From: a virus
Reading direction: 5' to 3' (one strand)
IMG/VR virus record: IMGVR_UViG_3300032360_000025
Span: 1-38,437 of that record
Length of the DNA: 38,437 bases
Below the pieces are notes generated by a model. It was not told the DNA's origin, did no database searches, and saw only the letters and a list, made by a program, of their open reading frames with translations. Both the position numbers and the translations under genes were made by a program. Shown here piece by piece: positions 1 to 7,801 of this stretch (position 1 is the first letter of the stretch; each line of letters opens with the position of its first letter).

Positions 1-162
1 GCCCTGTGCGAGTCCGGGGCCGGCGGATCAATCCTGTTTAACTTTAGCGAGGCCCGAAGAATGGCAGAAGAAAAAATTAAAGAAGAGATCGAGATCGAGG
101 AGGATCTGGACCTCAACGATGAGGATGTCGATGTCGATGTCGATGTTGACGAGGACGAGGGC
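1..162. repeat. Terminal overlap, left copy (matches 38276-38437)
   Basis: Bases 1-162 align without gaps to 38276-38437. Only positions 6, 24, 33 and 36 differ, and 37-162 are identical. The four differences are third codon positions of the gene that spans the junction (Leu, Gly, Ile, Leu) and all are silent. This is what a circular or circularly permuted genome gives when assembled from a mixed viral population. A true short direct terminal repeat is the alternative, but one ORF is open through both copies, which favours circular closure. Confidence 0.9.
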
Positions 163-777
163 GCGACCCTGGCAGAAGTCGCCGGGCTAATGCGCGAACT
201 GATGAAGCGCCTGGACGATGAGGAGGAAGAGATAATCGAGGATACCGAGGTCCGCGACAAGCGGAACGAGGATGTCCCCGTAGACATTGCCGCCAGCGAG
301 GGCAAGATGGCCGCCATGCTTTCCGAGCTTTCGGGCCGCGTGTCGGGGATCGAGTCCAACCAGCGCAAGGGTCGCCAGCGCCAGGCGCTGTCATCCTATG
401 TAGAAAAGAGCCTGGGCAAGCTGTCCGGGTACAACCTCCCCGACAGCCTGGGCGACACGATGACGAAGATGGCGCAGACCGCCGGGGGCAATTACAAGAA
501 GCTCCTGGATCAGTTTGTCTCCACCTTCAAGGCGACCGCCAGCCGGGATGAGGATCTCGCAACGCTCGACGACTTCGAGCAGTCCATCAGCATCGGCCAG
601 GGCGACGAGGCGCTGGCGAAGTTCGCCCAGAAGGGCGAGGCATCGCTGACCAACGCCCGGAAGCACCTGCGAACCTTCAAGAGCTTGCAGGATAAGGGTG
701 TCCGATTTGCGGATGGCGTTGACGATCCCGCCAACTTCATCGACATTTTGACCAACGAAACCAACACCGAAAACTGA
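1..777 (+). CDS. C-terminal part of the protease-scaffold fusion; scaffold domain
   Basis: This frame is open from base 1 and continues the reading frame that starts at 36602 and runs off the right end. Joined across the overlap the protein is about 816 residues. This part begins with a Glu/Asp-rich stretch containing a short Asp-Val repeat, followed by predicted helical, charged sequence to the stop. That composition fits a scaffold that fills the procapsid and is cut out by the protease. The ATG at 61 is in frame and has GAGG at 49-52, 8 nt upstream, so a separate 238-residue scaffold may be made from inside the gene, as Mu makes gpZ inside gpI and lambda makes Nu3 inside C. The scaffold role is inferred from position and composition. 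Confidence 0.8.
   Translation, partial: ALCESGAGGSILFNFSEARRMAEEKIKEEIEIEEDLDLNDEDVDVDVDVDEDEGATLAEVAGLMRELMKRLDDEEEEIIEDTEVRDKRNEDVPVDIAASEGKMAAMLSELSGRVSGIESNQRKGRQRQALSSYVEKSLGKLSGYNLPDSLGDTMTKMAQTAGGNYKKLLDQFVSTFKATASRDEDLATLDDFEQSISIGQGDEALAKFAQKGEASLTNARKHLRTFKSLQDKGVRFADGVDDPANFIDILTNETNTEN
49..63 (+). promoter_or_regulatory. Candidate internal ribosome binding site for a nested scaffold
   Basis: GAGG at 49-52 is followed by 8 nt and then an in-frame ATG at 61. The same arrangement is in the right-end copy (ATG at 38336). It sits after the protease domain and at the start of the acidic scaffold-like region, which is where nested scaffold genes begin in Mu and lambda. Confidence 0.45.
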
Positions 778-791
778 GAGAGGTTTAAAAA

Positions 792-1301
792 ATGGCTGCA
801 TTAGGAGCATCAACAACTATCACCAGTCGGAGCCGTGGCCTGCAAGAGCATGTCGTGGTGTCGGGTGATACCATTTATAGCGGCGCGCTCGTCGGCCTGG
901 GCGTTGGAATTACACCCGGCTACCTTGTCCCCTGGGGAACAGGCGATGGAACTACCGCCGAGATCGCCTTCCTGGGCCTGGCAATCATAACGGTCTTTGA
1001 TACCGATTCGGATGTCCTCGACTATGCCATCGTTGGCGATGGAACCGAGACTTGCCCGGTGGACACTTCCGGGATGTGGCTCAAGGGACTGACAGACGGA
1101 ACCGCGATCAGCATCGCATCTGTCGGCCTGCCAGTGTTCAGCCCGGACGACAACCCGGCGGACATCACGATCACGAATACAGGGGCCGTCGATCCAGTCG
1201 GAACCCTGATGAAGCTGCTTTCCGATTCCGATGATACCTTCGACTGTTGCCTGTTCACGCCGAACGAGGCTTACAGCATGAGGAACCGGACGGGCCTCTA
1301 A
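792..1301 (+). CDS. Small virion protein, probable capsid decoration protein
   Basis: A 169-residue protein rich in Gly, Thr, Ala, Val and Asp, with no signal peptide or membrane segment. It lies between the protease-scaffold gene and the major capsid gene, where many phages (including lambda and Mu-like heads) encode a decoration or stabilising protein. The N-terminal third has the alternating Val/Gly/Thr pattern of small beta-rich head proteins. GAGAGG lies 7-8 nt before the ATG. The assignment rests on position, length and composition; no diagnostic motif is visible. Confidence 0.6.
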   Translation: MAALGASTTITSRSRGLQEHVVVSGDTIYSGALVGLGVGITPGYLVPWGTGDGTTAEIAFLGLAIITVFDTDSDVLDYAIVGDGTETCPVDTSGMWLKGLTDGTAISIASVGLPVFSPDDNPADITITNTGAVDPVGTLMKLLSDSDDTFDCCLFTPNEAYSMRNRTGL

Positions 1302-1304
1302 GCC

Positions 1305-1333
1305 TTGACCAATTCAATAATTAATCTTTTAGT
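1305..1333 (+). promoter_or_regulatory. Possible promoter before the major capsid gene
   Basis: TTGACC (1305-1310), a 17-nt AT-rich spacer and TTTAGT (1328-1333) lie in the short gap before the capsid gene. The -35 is close to consensus and the -10 is weaker. It could raise capsid expression above that of its neighbours. Confidence 0.35.
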
Positions 1334-1346
1334 GAGGAGATAAACG

Positions 1347-2363
1347 ATGGCAGGACAGCCAGTTTTAGCCGGGGCGACCTTTGCAGCGGGCATACTCGCG
1401 CAAGCCCTGGGAACATACAAACAACAGTATGAGGTATCCAAGAACCGCCTGGGCGGTTGTATGGAAATTGATTACCCCTCGACCCGTCGAGAAGAAATCT
1501 ACGCGTATATGACCACGCCCCCATTTTTGAATAGATGGCCAGTGGGTCAAAATATGGAGATGGGTACTTTCAAGGGCGTGCGCTATACCTGCCTGAATCA
1601 CAGGTGGGCGCAATCGGTGAGCTGGAACGCCAGCGATTTGGCCGATGATCAGCTATCGAGCCTGCTGCTGACGGCGCGCCAGATTGGCCAAAACGCGGCA
1701 CAATTAAATGAGAGGCTCTTTTTCCAGGTCTTAACCGGAACGACCGACACCGACCTCCTCCCATCCGCTACCCCCAACGCCCCGGACGGCGTGGCGCTGT
1801 ACAGCGCGACCGATGGGCCGGGCGGCGCACGTTTCGGCGTGTCGGGCGGAAACATCGTCACCGGGAACGTAACCAGCGGCATCGAGTGCAGGACGGCCTA
1901 CTGGACGGCCCTGGGGCAGTTCCGCAACATGCAGGACACGCAGGGGCAGCCCCTGCACGATGAGGCTGTCATCGACGGCCCCAAGATCCTGATTTACGGC
2001 GCAGCGAATGAGCAGGTTTTCCGCGAAGCGTTCATCCAGAACCAGGTCGCGGGGATTGCAGATGTCGGAACTGATCCGAGTTCAGCCAACATCGCCGGGG
2101 TGTCTAACCTGATCCAGGACTCAAACCAAGTCCCGACCCTGTGGAGTACGCAGCGCATCAGTGATAACAACTCTTATCTGTTCCTGCAAAACTCGCCCAT
2201 CAAGGCGATCTTCTCCCAGCTTCGGGAGCCGCTGCGCGAACAGGTCGCGACGATGGACAACTCCGACATCGCCAGGGATTCTGGGGTGGAATCGGTCAGA
2301 TTCTGGATGCGCTCCGGTGTCTCGCCTAACCTTCCCTACCAGACCATAAACCTAAATGTATAA
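1347..2363 (+). CDS. Major capsid protein, Mu gpT-like
   Basis: A 338-residue protein expected to form the icosahedral shell. The segment around residues 74-130 (GVRYTCLNHRW, then SDLADDQ and a helical NAAQLNERLFFQVL) resembles the central region of the Mu gpT major head subunit family, in which an Arg/Asn-rich beta segment precedes an acidic DDQ turn and a long helix. The length matches the family (about 300-350 residues). The position after protease-scaffold and decoration genes and before connectors is the standard head order. GAGGAG upstream supports the start. An HK97-type fold is expected from family knowledge, not visible directly. Confidence 0.85.
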   Translation: MAGQPVLAGATFAAGILAQALGTYKQQYEVSKNRLGGCMEIDYPSTRREEIYAYMTTPPFLNRWPVGQNMEMGTFKGVRYTCLNHRWAQSVSWNASDLADDQLSSLLLTARQIGQNAAQLNERLFFQVLTGTTDTDLLPSATPNAPDGVALYSATDGPGGARFGVSGGNIVTGNVTSGIECRTAYWTALGQFRNMQDTQGQPLHDEAVIDGPKILIYGAANEQVFREAFIQNQVAGIADVGTDPSSANIAGVSNLIQDSNQVPTLWSTQRISDNNSYLFLQNSPIKAIFSQLREPLREQVATMDNSDIARDSGVESVRFWMRSGVSPNLPYQTINLNV

Positions 2364-2409
2364 AGGGTTTGTGAATTTTTTAATCTAACTTTTTATAAAG
2401 GGGAATGAG

Positions 2410-2976
2410 ATGGCGAAGGCCACCAAGAAGGCGGCGGAGTCCGTGGAGACTCCCGCCGCTGCGGAATCGGTAACAAAAACGAAAAAGGCGCAGACCGTCG
2501 AGGCGATCAGCTTTGATGGTGAAAAGCGATTTTTCATCGGCATCAAGAATAACGGGATGAGTGATCCGCCCTGCCTGGCCGTAACCCTGGCGGGCGTGTC
2601 GGTCCCTGTAAATACCGCGCAGATTGAAAGCGTCGATGACGGCGGCGACAACTGGCTAACCCTGGGCGGCAAGCTCAAGGGCGACTACAAGGACTTGAAC
2701 GCCGACAGGCTGAGGGCCGTCCTGCGCGCCCTGAGTTATCGCCGGGTGCGCTGGTTTAAAAAAGAAGATGGCAGCGTTCGCCGCGCCTACGTCTACAGCT
2801 TCGAGGAAACCGGCGGGATGTCCGCCAACGTGAGAATAGAGGACACCGAACCCCTGGCGGCGTATGTCGTCATCGTCCCGCTGGATGACGCAGTACCCGG
2901 CCAGCGCGAACCGGAGAAAGAGCCATCCTGTCTTGACCTTTACCCGGAACTGGCGGAACCGATGAAACCCGAATAG
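2410..2976 (+). CDS. Unknown head-region protein
   Basis: A 188-residue protein. The first 30 residues are Ala/Lys/Glu-rich and low in complexity, and the rest looks globular, with an aromatic basic patch near residues 108-120 (SYRRVRWFKKEDG). No family is recognised. It sits between the major capsid gene and a large structural protein with a carbohydrate-binding-like domain. AAGGGG precedes the start after an AT-rich 46-nt gap (2364-2409) that could hold a weak promoter. A head or connector role is inferred only from position. Confidence 0.7.
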   Translation: MAKATKKAAESVETPAAAESVTKTKKAQTVEAISFDGEKRFFIGIKNNGMSDPPCLAVTLAGVSVPVNTAQIESVDDGGDNWLTLGGKLKGDYKDLNADRLRAVLRALSYRRVRWFKKEDGSVRRAYVYSFEETGGMSANVRIEDTEPLAAYVVIVPLDDAVPGQREPEKEPSCLDLYPELAEPMKPE

Positions 2977-2990
2977 AGAAAAATTGAACC

Positions 2991-4292
2991 ATGCCGACCC
3001 AGGACCAGGTCCAGACGCTCATCTCCTCACAGGTGGGGCTACTCCAGAATCTGTTCGCTGACAACACCTGGAACGCCGACACCGAAACGCTGCGCGGCGA
3101 TATACAGGATGCTTTCGGCTATTCCCCGCAGATCGAGGACGCGGTCGCGTCTACCCGCGCCATCCTGTCGTCGGCCCTGGGAACATCTGCGGCGATCCTG
3201 ACCCCCGGCCTGCTGGAGTATGCGAAGCTCGCCGACACGGGGCCAGCGCCTGATAAAACCCCCTGGGCGTTCACGGACCCGCAGGCGATCATTACCCGGC
3301 TGGCGCGGTTTATGAACGATGACAGCGAGTCGGTCGTCTCGCGGGATGTGACCTTCGGCGATCCCGGCGCATCGCCGGGCGGGTCCAATGTGGGAGGCGG
3401 GACCATCTTACAGGTTACAGTCGATGCGGACGGTTACGCCATCGAGAGTGTCCCCGACGATGAGGACATCAAGGCCATCTGTGTGTCTGATCGCAACAGC
3501 GGCAGCCCCATCCAGGAGGAGCTTTTCGAGTTCCAAGGCGGGGCCGCAGCCATCGACAACCTGGCGCACGAAGGCAGCGGGCGCGTCCAGACCATCAAGG
3601 CCGTGAGCGCGGCGGACTCCACGGCGTTTATTGATAACCCATCGTTTACCGACTTTGCAGGGACAGCGGGAACACCGACCGCCATCACAGGCTGGGCCGT
3701 GACCAGTGACATCGCCAACCTGGAGATGGACACGACCGTTTACAGGAGCTTCAGCGGCGAGGGGTCCACGCCTTACAGCTTGAAATTCAAAGCGGCGGAC
3801 ACGGTAACGCAGACCTTCTCCGACCTGGGAACGACCTTTACAACCGATCAGCCCTACCTCGTCCAGGTTGCATACAATACGGAGGGGAACGTAAGTGTTG
3901 GCGACCTCAAGATCACAATCGGGAACAGCACCAAGACCATCACGCTTGACGGCGTGGCGAGTGGCTGGAACGTGGCACAGATCGCATTGACCGCCAGTTC
4001 CTGGCTGCGGTCGTTCGATAAGAATGATGCGGTTTTCTCGCTCCAGACCCTGGGCAGCTTTTCCGGGTCGGTCCTGGTTGACGATGTAACGATAGCGCCG
4101 ATGACGCGCTGGAACACGGGACAATATTATTCCGTAGTAGGGGACGCGACCCCGTTCCTGATCGATGATGAATTCAAGTGGAACGTGGCCTGTAACCCGA
4201 CAACGGCGGGCCTTGTCAACCTGTGGATGTATGAAGCCTTCGGGCGATACCTTCCATCGTCCGGTTCCCCAACCTGGGCAGATCCGAGTTAA
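2991..4292 (+). CDS. Virion protein with a carbohydrate-binding-like jelly-roll domain
   Basis: A 433-residue protein. Residues about 1-130 are Ala/Asp-rich and probably anchor it in the virion. Residues about 205-370 have the hallmarks of a galactose-binding-like jelly roll of CBM4/9 type: an initial NPSF, a Trp in a GW turn, a small-hydrophobic SLKF strand, a V-Q-F edge strand, alternating beta strands, and a closing VLVDDVTIAP, which is the typical final strand with paired Asp. A C-terminal tail of about 65 residues follows. The gene lies among head and connector genes, so the domain may decorate the capsid or neck and bind surface sugars. The domain call is by pattern; the ligand is unknown. 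Confidence 0.7.
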   Translation: MPTQDQVQTLISSQVGLLQNLFADNTWNADTETLRGDIQDAFGYSPQIEDAVASTRAILSSALGTSAAILTPGLLEYAKLADTGPAPDKTPWAFTDPQAIITRLARFMNDDSESVVSRDVTFGDPGASPGGSNVGGGTILQVTVDADGYAIESVPDDEDIKAICVSDRNSGSPIQEELFEFQGGAAAIDNLAHEGSGRVQTIKAVSAADSTAFIDNPSFTDFAGTAGTPTAITGWAVTSDIANLEMDTTVYRSFSGEGSTPYSLKFKAADTVTQTFSDLGTTFTTDQPYLVQVAYNTEGNVSVGDLKITIGNSTKTITLDGVASGWNVAQIALTASSWLRSFDKNDAVFSLQTLGSFSGSVLVDDVTIAPMTRWNTGQYYSVVGDATPFLIDDEFKWNVACNPTTAGLVNLWMYEAFGRYLPSSGSPTWADPS

Positions 4293-4296
4293 TTAA

Positions 4297-4743
4297 ATGG
4301 CAGCACTAGACGCGGAAGTCAGGGCGAGATACTCGACCCAATACCTGGTCAACCTGACGCAGCCCGACGATGCCAGCGCGACGACCGAGGACACCGACCG
4401 CATGGATGCGGCTGTGGCGGACACCAAGGCCGACTTCGCCGTCGAGGTGGGCCTTGAATACCAGGGAGCCGCAGGAGACACAACCCACATCGTCATCGGC
4501 GTGGAAGGTGTCATCGTTCACCTCCTGGAGCGTACAGGGCGCGGCGAAAAGACAACCCGCGAACGCTACGACCGATACATCGAGCGCCTGCGGTCCCTGC
4601 GCTCTCGAATACTGCCAGGGACCACATCGAAGGTCATCCCCACGCCTGAACGCGGGAACCCCGTCCGCCCGATCTTCGACTCCCCGCGCTTCGACGGCGT
4701 GAACCCTGATGCGCCTCACGGGGCCACCTCCATCGGAGAATAG
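4297..4743 (+). CDS. Head-tail connector, Mu gp36-like (tentative)
   Basis: A 148-residue acidic, largely helical protein. It opens with a motif of the type seen in the Mu gp36/DUF1320 group (DAEVRARYSTQYLVNLT), then an AAVADTKADFAVEVGLEY helix and a C-terminal region with conserved-looking ERYDRYIERLRSLR. Length and order (after capsid proteins, before a Mu gpG-like morphogenesis protein) fit a head completion or neck protein of about 140-150 residues. No clear ribosome binding site precedes the ATG, only AGTTAATTAA, so translation may be coupled to the gene ending 4 nt upstream. Confidence 0.65.
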   Translation: MAALDAEVRARYSTQYLVNLTQPDDASATTEDTDRMDAAVADTKADFAVEVGLEYQGAAGDTTHIVIGVEGVIVHLLERTGRGEKTTRERYDRYIERLRSLRSRILPGTTSKVIPTPERGNPVRPIFDSPRFDGVNPDAPHGATSIGE

Positions 4744-4747
4744 CCAG

Positions 4748-5428
4748 ATGCCGCCGCCTTCTCGACCCGTCCCAGGATTCGGCGAGATGCAGGAGGGCAT
4801 CAACTTCGTTGAGCTTTTCCCGGTCGATGAGATGATTGCAAAAATCAAGAACCTGGAGCCTGTATTAAAAGAGATCGGGACAGAGATGATGGTCGAGAGT
4901 CGCCGGGCGTTTATAGATCAGGAGTTTGGGACCTGGATCTGGCCGCCACGCTACGGCGGCATCCCATCCCCGTCTAAAATCAATTACGCGGGGGCGCTGC
5001 AAGACCTGACCAACGGCCCCAGGGTGCAGGATCGCCGATTCAACGACCGCCCGGCCCTGCGGAGCGATACATCGAGCCTGATGAAGTCCATCAATTTTCA
5101 GGTAATGGACAAGGTAAGCGTGAGGGTCGGGCCGACTGGCGACCCTGCAAAGTACGCGGCAAAGCACCAATGGGGACTCAAAAGCACCCAGGACATCCCC
5201 GACAGCGCCATCGACAAGCTCGACAAGCAGATCGACAAGGAAACCAACGAGGAGCGACTGGACGGCCTCCACGCGCTCCGGGCGCGACTTGTGAGGGATG
5301 GTAGCGTATTGACGACCGAAGTGCAGAAGCGGCCATTTCTGGGCGTTACAGACGAGATGCAGGTCGAGATACCCCGCATCCTGTCTAAATACTTTGATGG
5401 AGGAGCCGATGGCAGTCCCAACACCTGA
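4748..5428 (+). CDS. Virion morphogenesis / tail completion protein, Mu gpG-like
   Basis: A 226-residue protein. The start at 4748 is preferred because GGAG lies about 10 nt upstream and the previous gene ends at 4743; an upstream in-frame ATG at 4709 would overlap it. The sequence follows the pattern of phage virion morphogenesis proteins: an N-terminal helix with repeated Met/Glu (LKEIGTEMMVESRRAF), a Gly-Trp-Pro loop, a LRSDTSSLMKSI segment, a VRVGPTGDPAKYAAKHQWG segment and a C-terminal KRPFLGV near the end. Proteins of this family cap the neck or tail during joining. The gene overlaps the next by 20 nt. Confidence 0.75.
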   Translation: MPPPSRPVPGFGEMQEGINFVELFPVDEMIAKIKNLEPVLKEIGTEMMVESRRAFIDQEFGTWIWPPRYGGIPSPSKINYAGALQDLTNGPRVQDRRFNDRPALRSDTSSLMKSINFQVMDKVSVRVGPTGDPAKYAAKHQWGLKSTQDIPDSAIDKLDKQIDKETNEERLDGLHALRARLVRDGSVLTTEVQKRPFLGVTDEMQVEIPRILSKYFDGGADGSPNT

Positions 5429-5999
5429 AAATATTATGCGCCTCAAGGGTCGCTTTGTGAAAGACCCATCGGACCTCACGGCGGCCTACCCCTACGGCGG
5501 CACCGCCCTGGGCATCATCGGCGCGGCGCGCTTCCTGCCTGGCGTGAAGTCCGCCCCATTGCCCGGCGAAGAGTTCGGGAATGTGATTACCGAAGTCCTG
5601 ACCACGGCATCGGCCGGGATCTTGATGGCCACGCTCAGATCCTACGATGGCGACCTGTTGCCGCTGATCTTCAGCCCGCAGAACTCGACCGCCGGGAGCA
5701 GTTCCGGGGAGCAGGTCGTCGCGGGCAAGGTCGCCAGCACCGCCGGGGCCGTGTCGAACTCCGATGGGTCGCCCGGCAAGTACGCCAGCGCCGACTCGTT
5801 CGCGCTGATGTTCTGCCCCGATGCGGAGGACCATCAGCCGTTCTTGATCTTCTACAACGCGATGCCCCTGGTGCAGGAGGCCGCAGAGATTCAGCTTACA
5901 TTGACGGCGGACCTGGAGATCGGGGTCGCGTTCCACGCCGCGCCAGATTCGACCTATCGGACCTACGCCTGGGGATTGCGGGAGGATCTGAGCCTGTGA
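5409..5999 (+). CDS. Probable tail tube protein
   Basis: A 196-residue protein starting at 5409, where GGAGG stands 5 nt upstream; an in-frame ATG at 5394 is less well placed. It has a compact beta-rich composition: a Gly-rich N-terminal loop (YPYGGTALGIIGAARF), an EEFGNVITEVLT segment, an ATLRSYDGDLLPLIF segment and a final pair of strands (IQLTLTADLEIGVAFHAAPDS). Position after the morphogenesis protein and before small tail-assembly genes is that of the major tail tube in siphoviruses. No diagnostic motif is visible, so another tail or collar role is possible. Confidence 0.6.
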   Translation: MAVPTPENIMRLKGRFVKDPSDLTAAYPYGGTALGIIGAARFLPGVKSAPLPGEEFGNVITEVLTTASAGILMATLRSYDGDLLPLIFSPQNSTAGSSSGEQVVAGKVASTAGAVSNSDGSPGKYASADSFALMFCPDAEDHQPFLIFYNAMPLVQEAAEIQLTLTADLEIGVAFHAAPDSTYRTYAWGLREDLSL

Positions 6000-6265
6000 T
6001 GGACCTGCAACAAGACGATTTCGGCGAGTTCCTGCTGGCGGGCGGCTCCCTGACCTTCGAGGAGTGGCACAAGATGGGGCCGCAGGACAAACAGAAGGCG
6101 GCCCTGGCCGGGATGAAGCTGGGCATCCAGCGCGCAGACATGCAGGCGCGGACGATCTTCTCGACGGTCGAGGAGATCCTGCACGACCTCGCGGTGGACG
6201 CGGCGCTCGATGCTGCGATAATGAAGGCGGCGAACCGCATCGGCTTACAGGAGGCGACAGCGTGA
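5999..6265 (+). CDS. Small helical protein, possible tail assembly protein
   Basis: An 88-residue, strongly helical protein of unknown family. The ATG at 5999 overlaps the stop of the tube-like gene (TGATG), so translation is probably coupled; a GTG at 5996 is an alternative. It has no membrane segment. Its place between the tube-like protein and the short tape-measure-like protein is where siphoviruses encode tail assembly chaperones, but no second overlapping frame or slippery sequence is seen that would indicate the usual chaperone frameshift. Confidence 0.6.
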   Translation: MDLQQDDFGEFLLAGGSLTFEEWHKMGPQDKQKAALAGMKLGIQRADMQARTIFSTVEEILHDLAVDAALDAAIMKAANRIGLQEATA

Positions 6266-7086
6266 ATACCTGGCAACTGTGCAAACAGCTAAAAGACCTC
6301 CTCCAGGCGAGGGAGTGGGAAGGCGACAGCGGGAACATCGTTTTCGCCTCCTCGTCTGTGTTTGCCACGGCTGGCCCTATCGACGAGGACGCGCTGGGCA
6401 ACCGGCGGACCCCGTTTGCGATGATCTACGTCCTGGGCAGCCAGATTGACCCGACGATGAACGAGCTACCCGGCCTGTTGCGCCAGGAGGTCGGGGTCCG
6501 CCTCGCGGTGTCGGTCCCAGGGGACGCGGTCGGCGAGAACCCGCTGATGGGCGCGAATCCCACGGGGACGAACCCCTACACCTCCAGCAAGGGGCGCGGG
6601 CTTCTGGAGGTCCAGGAGGAGCTTCTGGCAACCATCGAATACCTGGGCAACTCTAACGGCATCAACATACAGAGTCGCGCATCGTCGGCGGTCGCCTCGT
6701 CGGTCCAGCAGGATAACGAGTACGTCTGCGCCCGTGATTACACCTTCGAGGCGCTTGTCACCTCGTCCAGGTCCTACCCCCCGGCGCGGTCGTTCGCCAG
6801 CGCCGAGTCGGGCGGGACTGTTACGCTGACCTGGAAGAACCCGGCGGAGCGTTTCGACTTCTACCAGGTGATCGTAAGGCGCGGCGCGACCTCCGGGGCC
6901 GCTGCACCCACGGCCATCGACGGCGGGACGGCGATTTATAACGGAACGGCGGCGACCGACACCGACACGCCGGGCGCTGGCACCTGGAATTATTCAATTT
7001 TTGCAACCTACGATGACATCTCCAGCGCCCCGGCCCTGGATCGTAAGGTTTCAGAAAAAGCAACAACTAGCATCGTGGTGTCCTAA
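6262..7086 (+). CDS. Tail protein with a C-terminal fibronectin III-like domain
   Basis: A 274-residue protein that starts at a GTG (6262) overlapping the preceding stop, with AGGAGG 7 nt upstream. The frame is also open upstream, but that stretch overlaps the previous gene and is not needed. Residues about 1-175 form a mixed domain (WQLCKQLKDLL at the start, an LLEVQEELLATIEYLG helix in the middle) that resembles tail terminator or head-tail joining proteins in size. Residues about 180-270 look like a fibronectin III fold: GGTVTLTWKNP, FDFYQVIVRRG, and a closing TWNYSIFATYDDIS. Such domains decorate phage tails and may bind surfaces weakly. Confidence 0.65.
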   Translation: MNTWQLCKQLKDLLQAREWEGDSGNIVFASSSVFATAGPIDEDALGNRRTPFAMIYVLGSQIDPTMNELPGLLRQEVGVRLAVSVPGDAVGENPLMGANPTGTNPYTSSKGRGLLEVQEELLATIEYLGNSNGINIQSRASSAVASSVQQDNEYVCARDYTFEALVTSSRSYPPARSFASAESGGTVTLTWKNPAERFDFYQVIVRRGATSGAAAPTAIDGGTAIYNGTAATDTDTPGAGTWNYSIFATYDDISSAPALDRKVSEKATTSIVVS

Positions 7087-7796
7087 TGGTAACGAAACTC
7101 CAAGACGCAAAGATCACCATCGAGATTGACGAAGGGCGCGCCCTGGCCGAGCTTCAAAAGTTCCGCGAGACATTGAGCCAGCAGGGGCAGATGGCCACCA
7201 GGGAGCGCGAGGGGGAGCAGAAGAAAGAGGAGGTAAAGGCGAAGGGCGCGATTAAAAAGGAACAGAAGGGGGCCATCGCCGGGCTTTCAGCGATGGGCCA
7301 GAAGATCACCGGGGCGATCAACAGCATCAAGCGGGCCAGCCTGGAGGCAACCATCGCGCTTCCGCTGGGCGTTTTCCTGGGCGCAACAGCCGCGCCCGTG
7401 GCCCGTGGCCTGGTGCAAGCGGCGGAGCTTGGCCCCGTGGTCGGCGAGGGACTACTGGAAAGCGAACTCGCCCCCCTCAGAGGCATTATCCCCGATGCGG
7501 CTATGGATCTAATCAAGGGACAGCTGCGCGGATTTTCCGACGACATCACCCGGCTAAACGCCGCAGTCCAGGCCATCGGGCAGACCATCGACCAGGTCGG
7601 CAAGGTCGGCATCTCGCTGGGCGGCGCGGGCCAGGATGCGCTGATCGTTGATACCAAGTTTGCATCCCGACTCACCCAGGGGATGTACGACTTCAACAAG
7701 GCCCAGATCGGGGCGCGGCGCTTCGCGTACAAAGAGGGCATCGAAAATATGAGCAAGTCCATCGGATCTATGATGGGGAACGTATTTAACGAGTAG
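7086..7796 (+). CDS. Short tape-measure-like protein
   Basis: A 236-residue, mostly helical protein. Its start overlaps the previous stop (TAATG). Residues about 20-65 form a highly charged Lys/Glu/Gln coiled coil. Residues about 90-125 form a hydrophobic Ala/Leu/Val/Gly segment (LEATIALPLGVFLGATAA), and the rest is amphipathic helix with many Ile, Ala and Gln. Charged helix plus hydrophobic segment, located between tube-type and baseplate-type genes, is how tape measures look. It is far shorter than usual (600 residues or more). At about 1.5 angstrom per residue it would set a tail near 35 nm, so a short tail or another internal tail protein is implied. Confidence 0.5.
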   Translation: MVTKLQDAKITIEIDEGRALAELQKFRETLSQQGQMATREREGEQKKEEVKAKGAIKKEQKGAIAGLSAMGQKITGAINSIKRASLEATIALPLGVFLGATAAPVARGLVQAAELGPVVGEGLLESELAPLRGIIPDAAMDLIKGQLRGFSDDITRLNAAVQAIGQTIDQVGKVGISLGGAGQDALIVDTKFASRLTQGMYDFNKAQIGARRFAYKEGIENMSKSIGSMMGNVFNE

Positions 7797-7801
7797 AAAA
7801 A

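Noticed and set aside
1-162. Physical direct terminal repeat of a linear genome
   Set aside because: A gene is open across both copies and the copies differ by silent changes, so assembly overlap of a circular or permuted genome is more likely, though a short terminal repeat is not fully excluded.
5385-6401. Leftward ORF of 338 codons opposite tail genes
   Set aside because: Spans four well-ordered rightward genes and has a low-complexity Pro/Arg/Ser composition typical of shadow frames.
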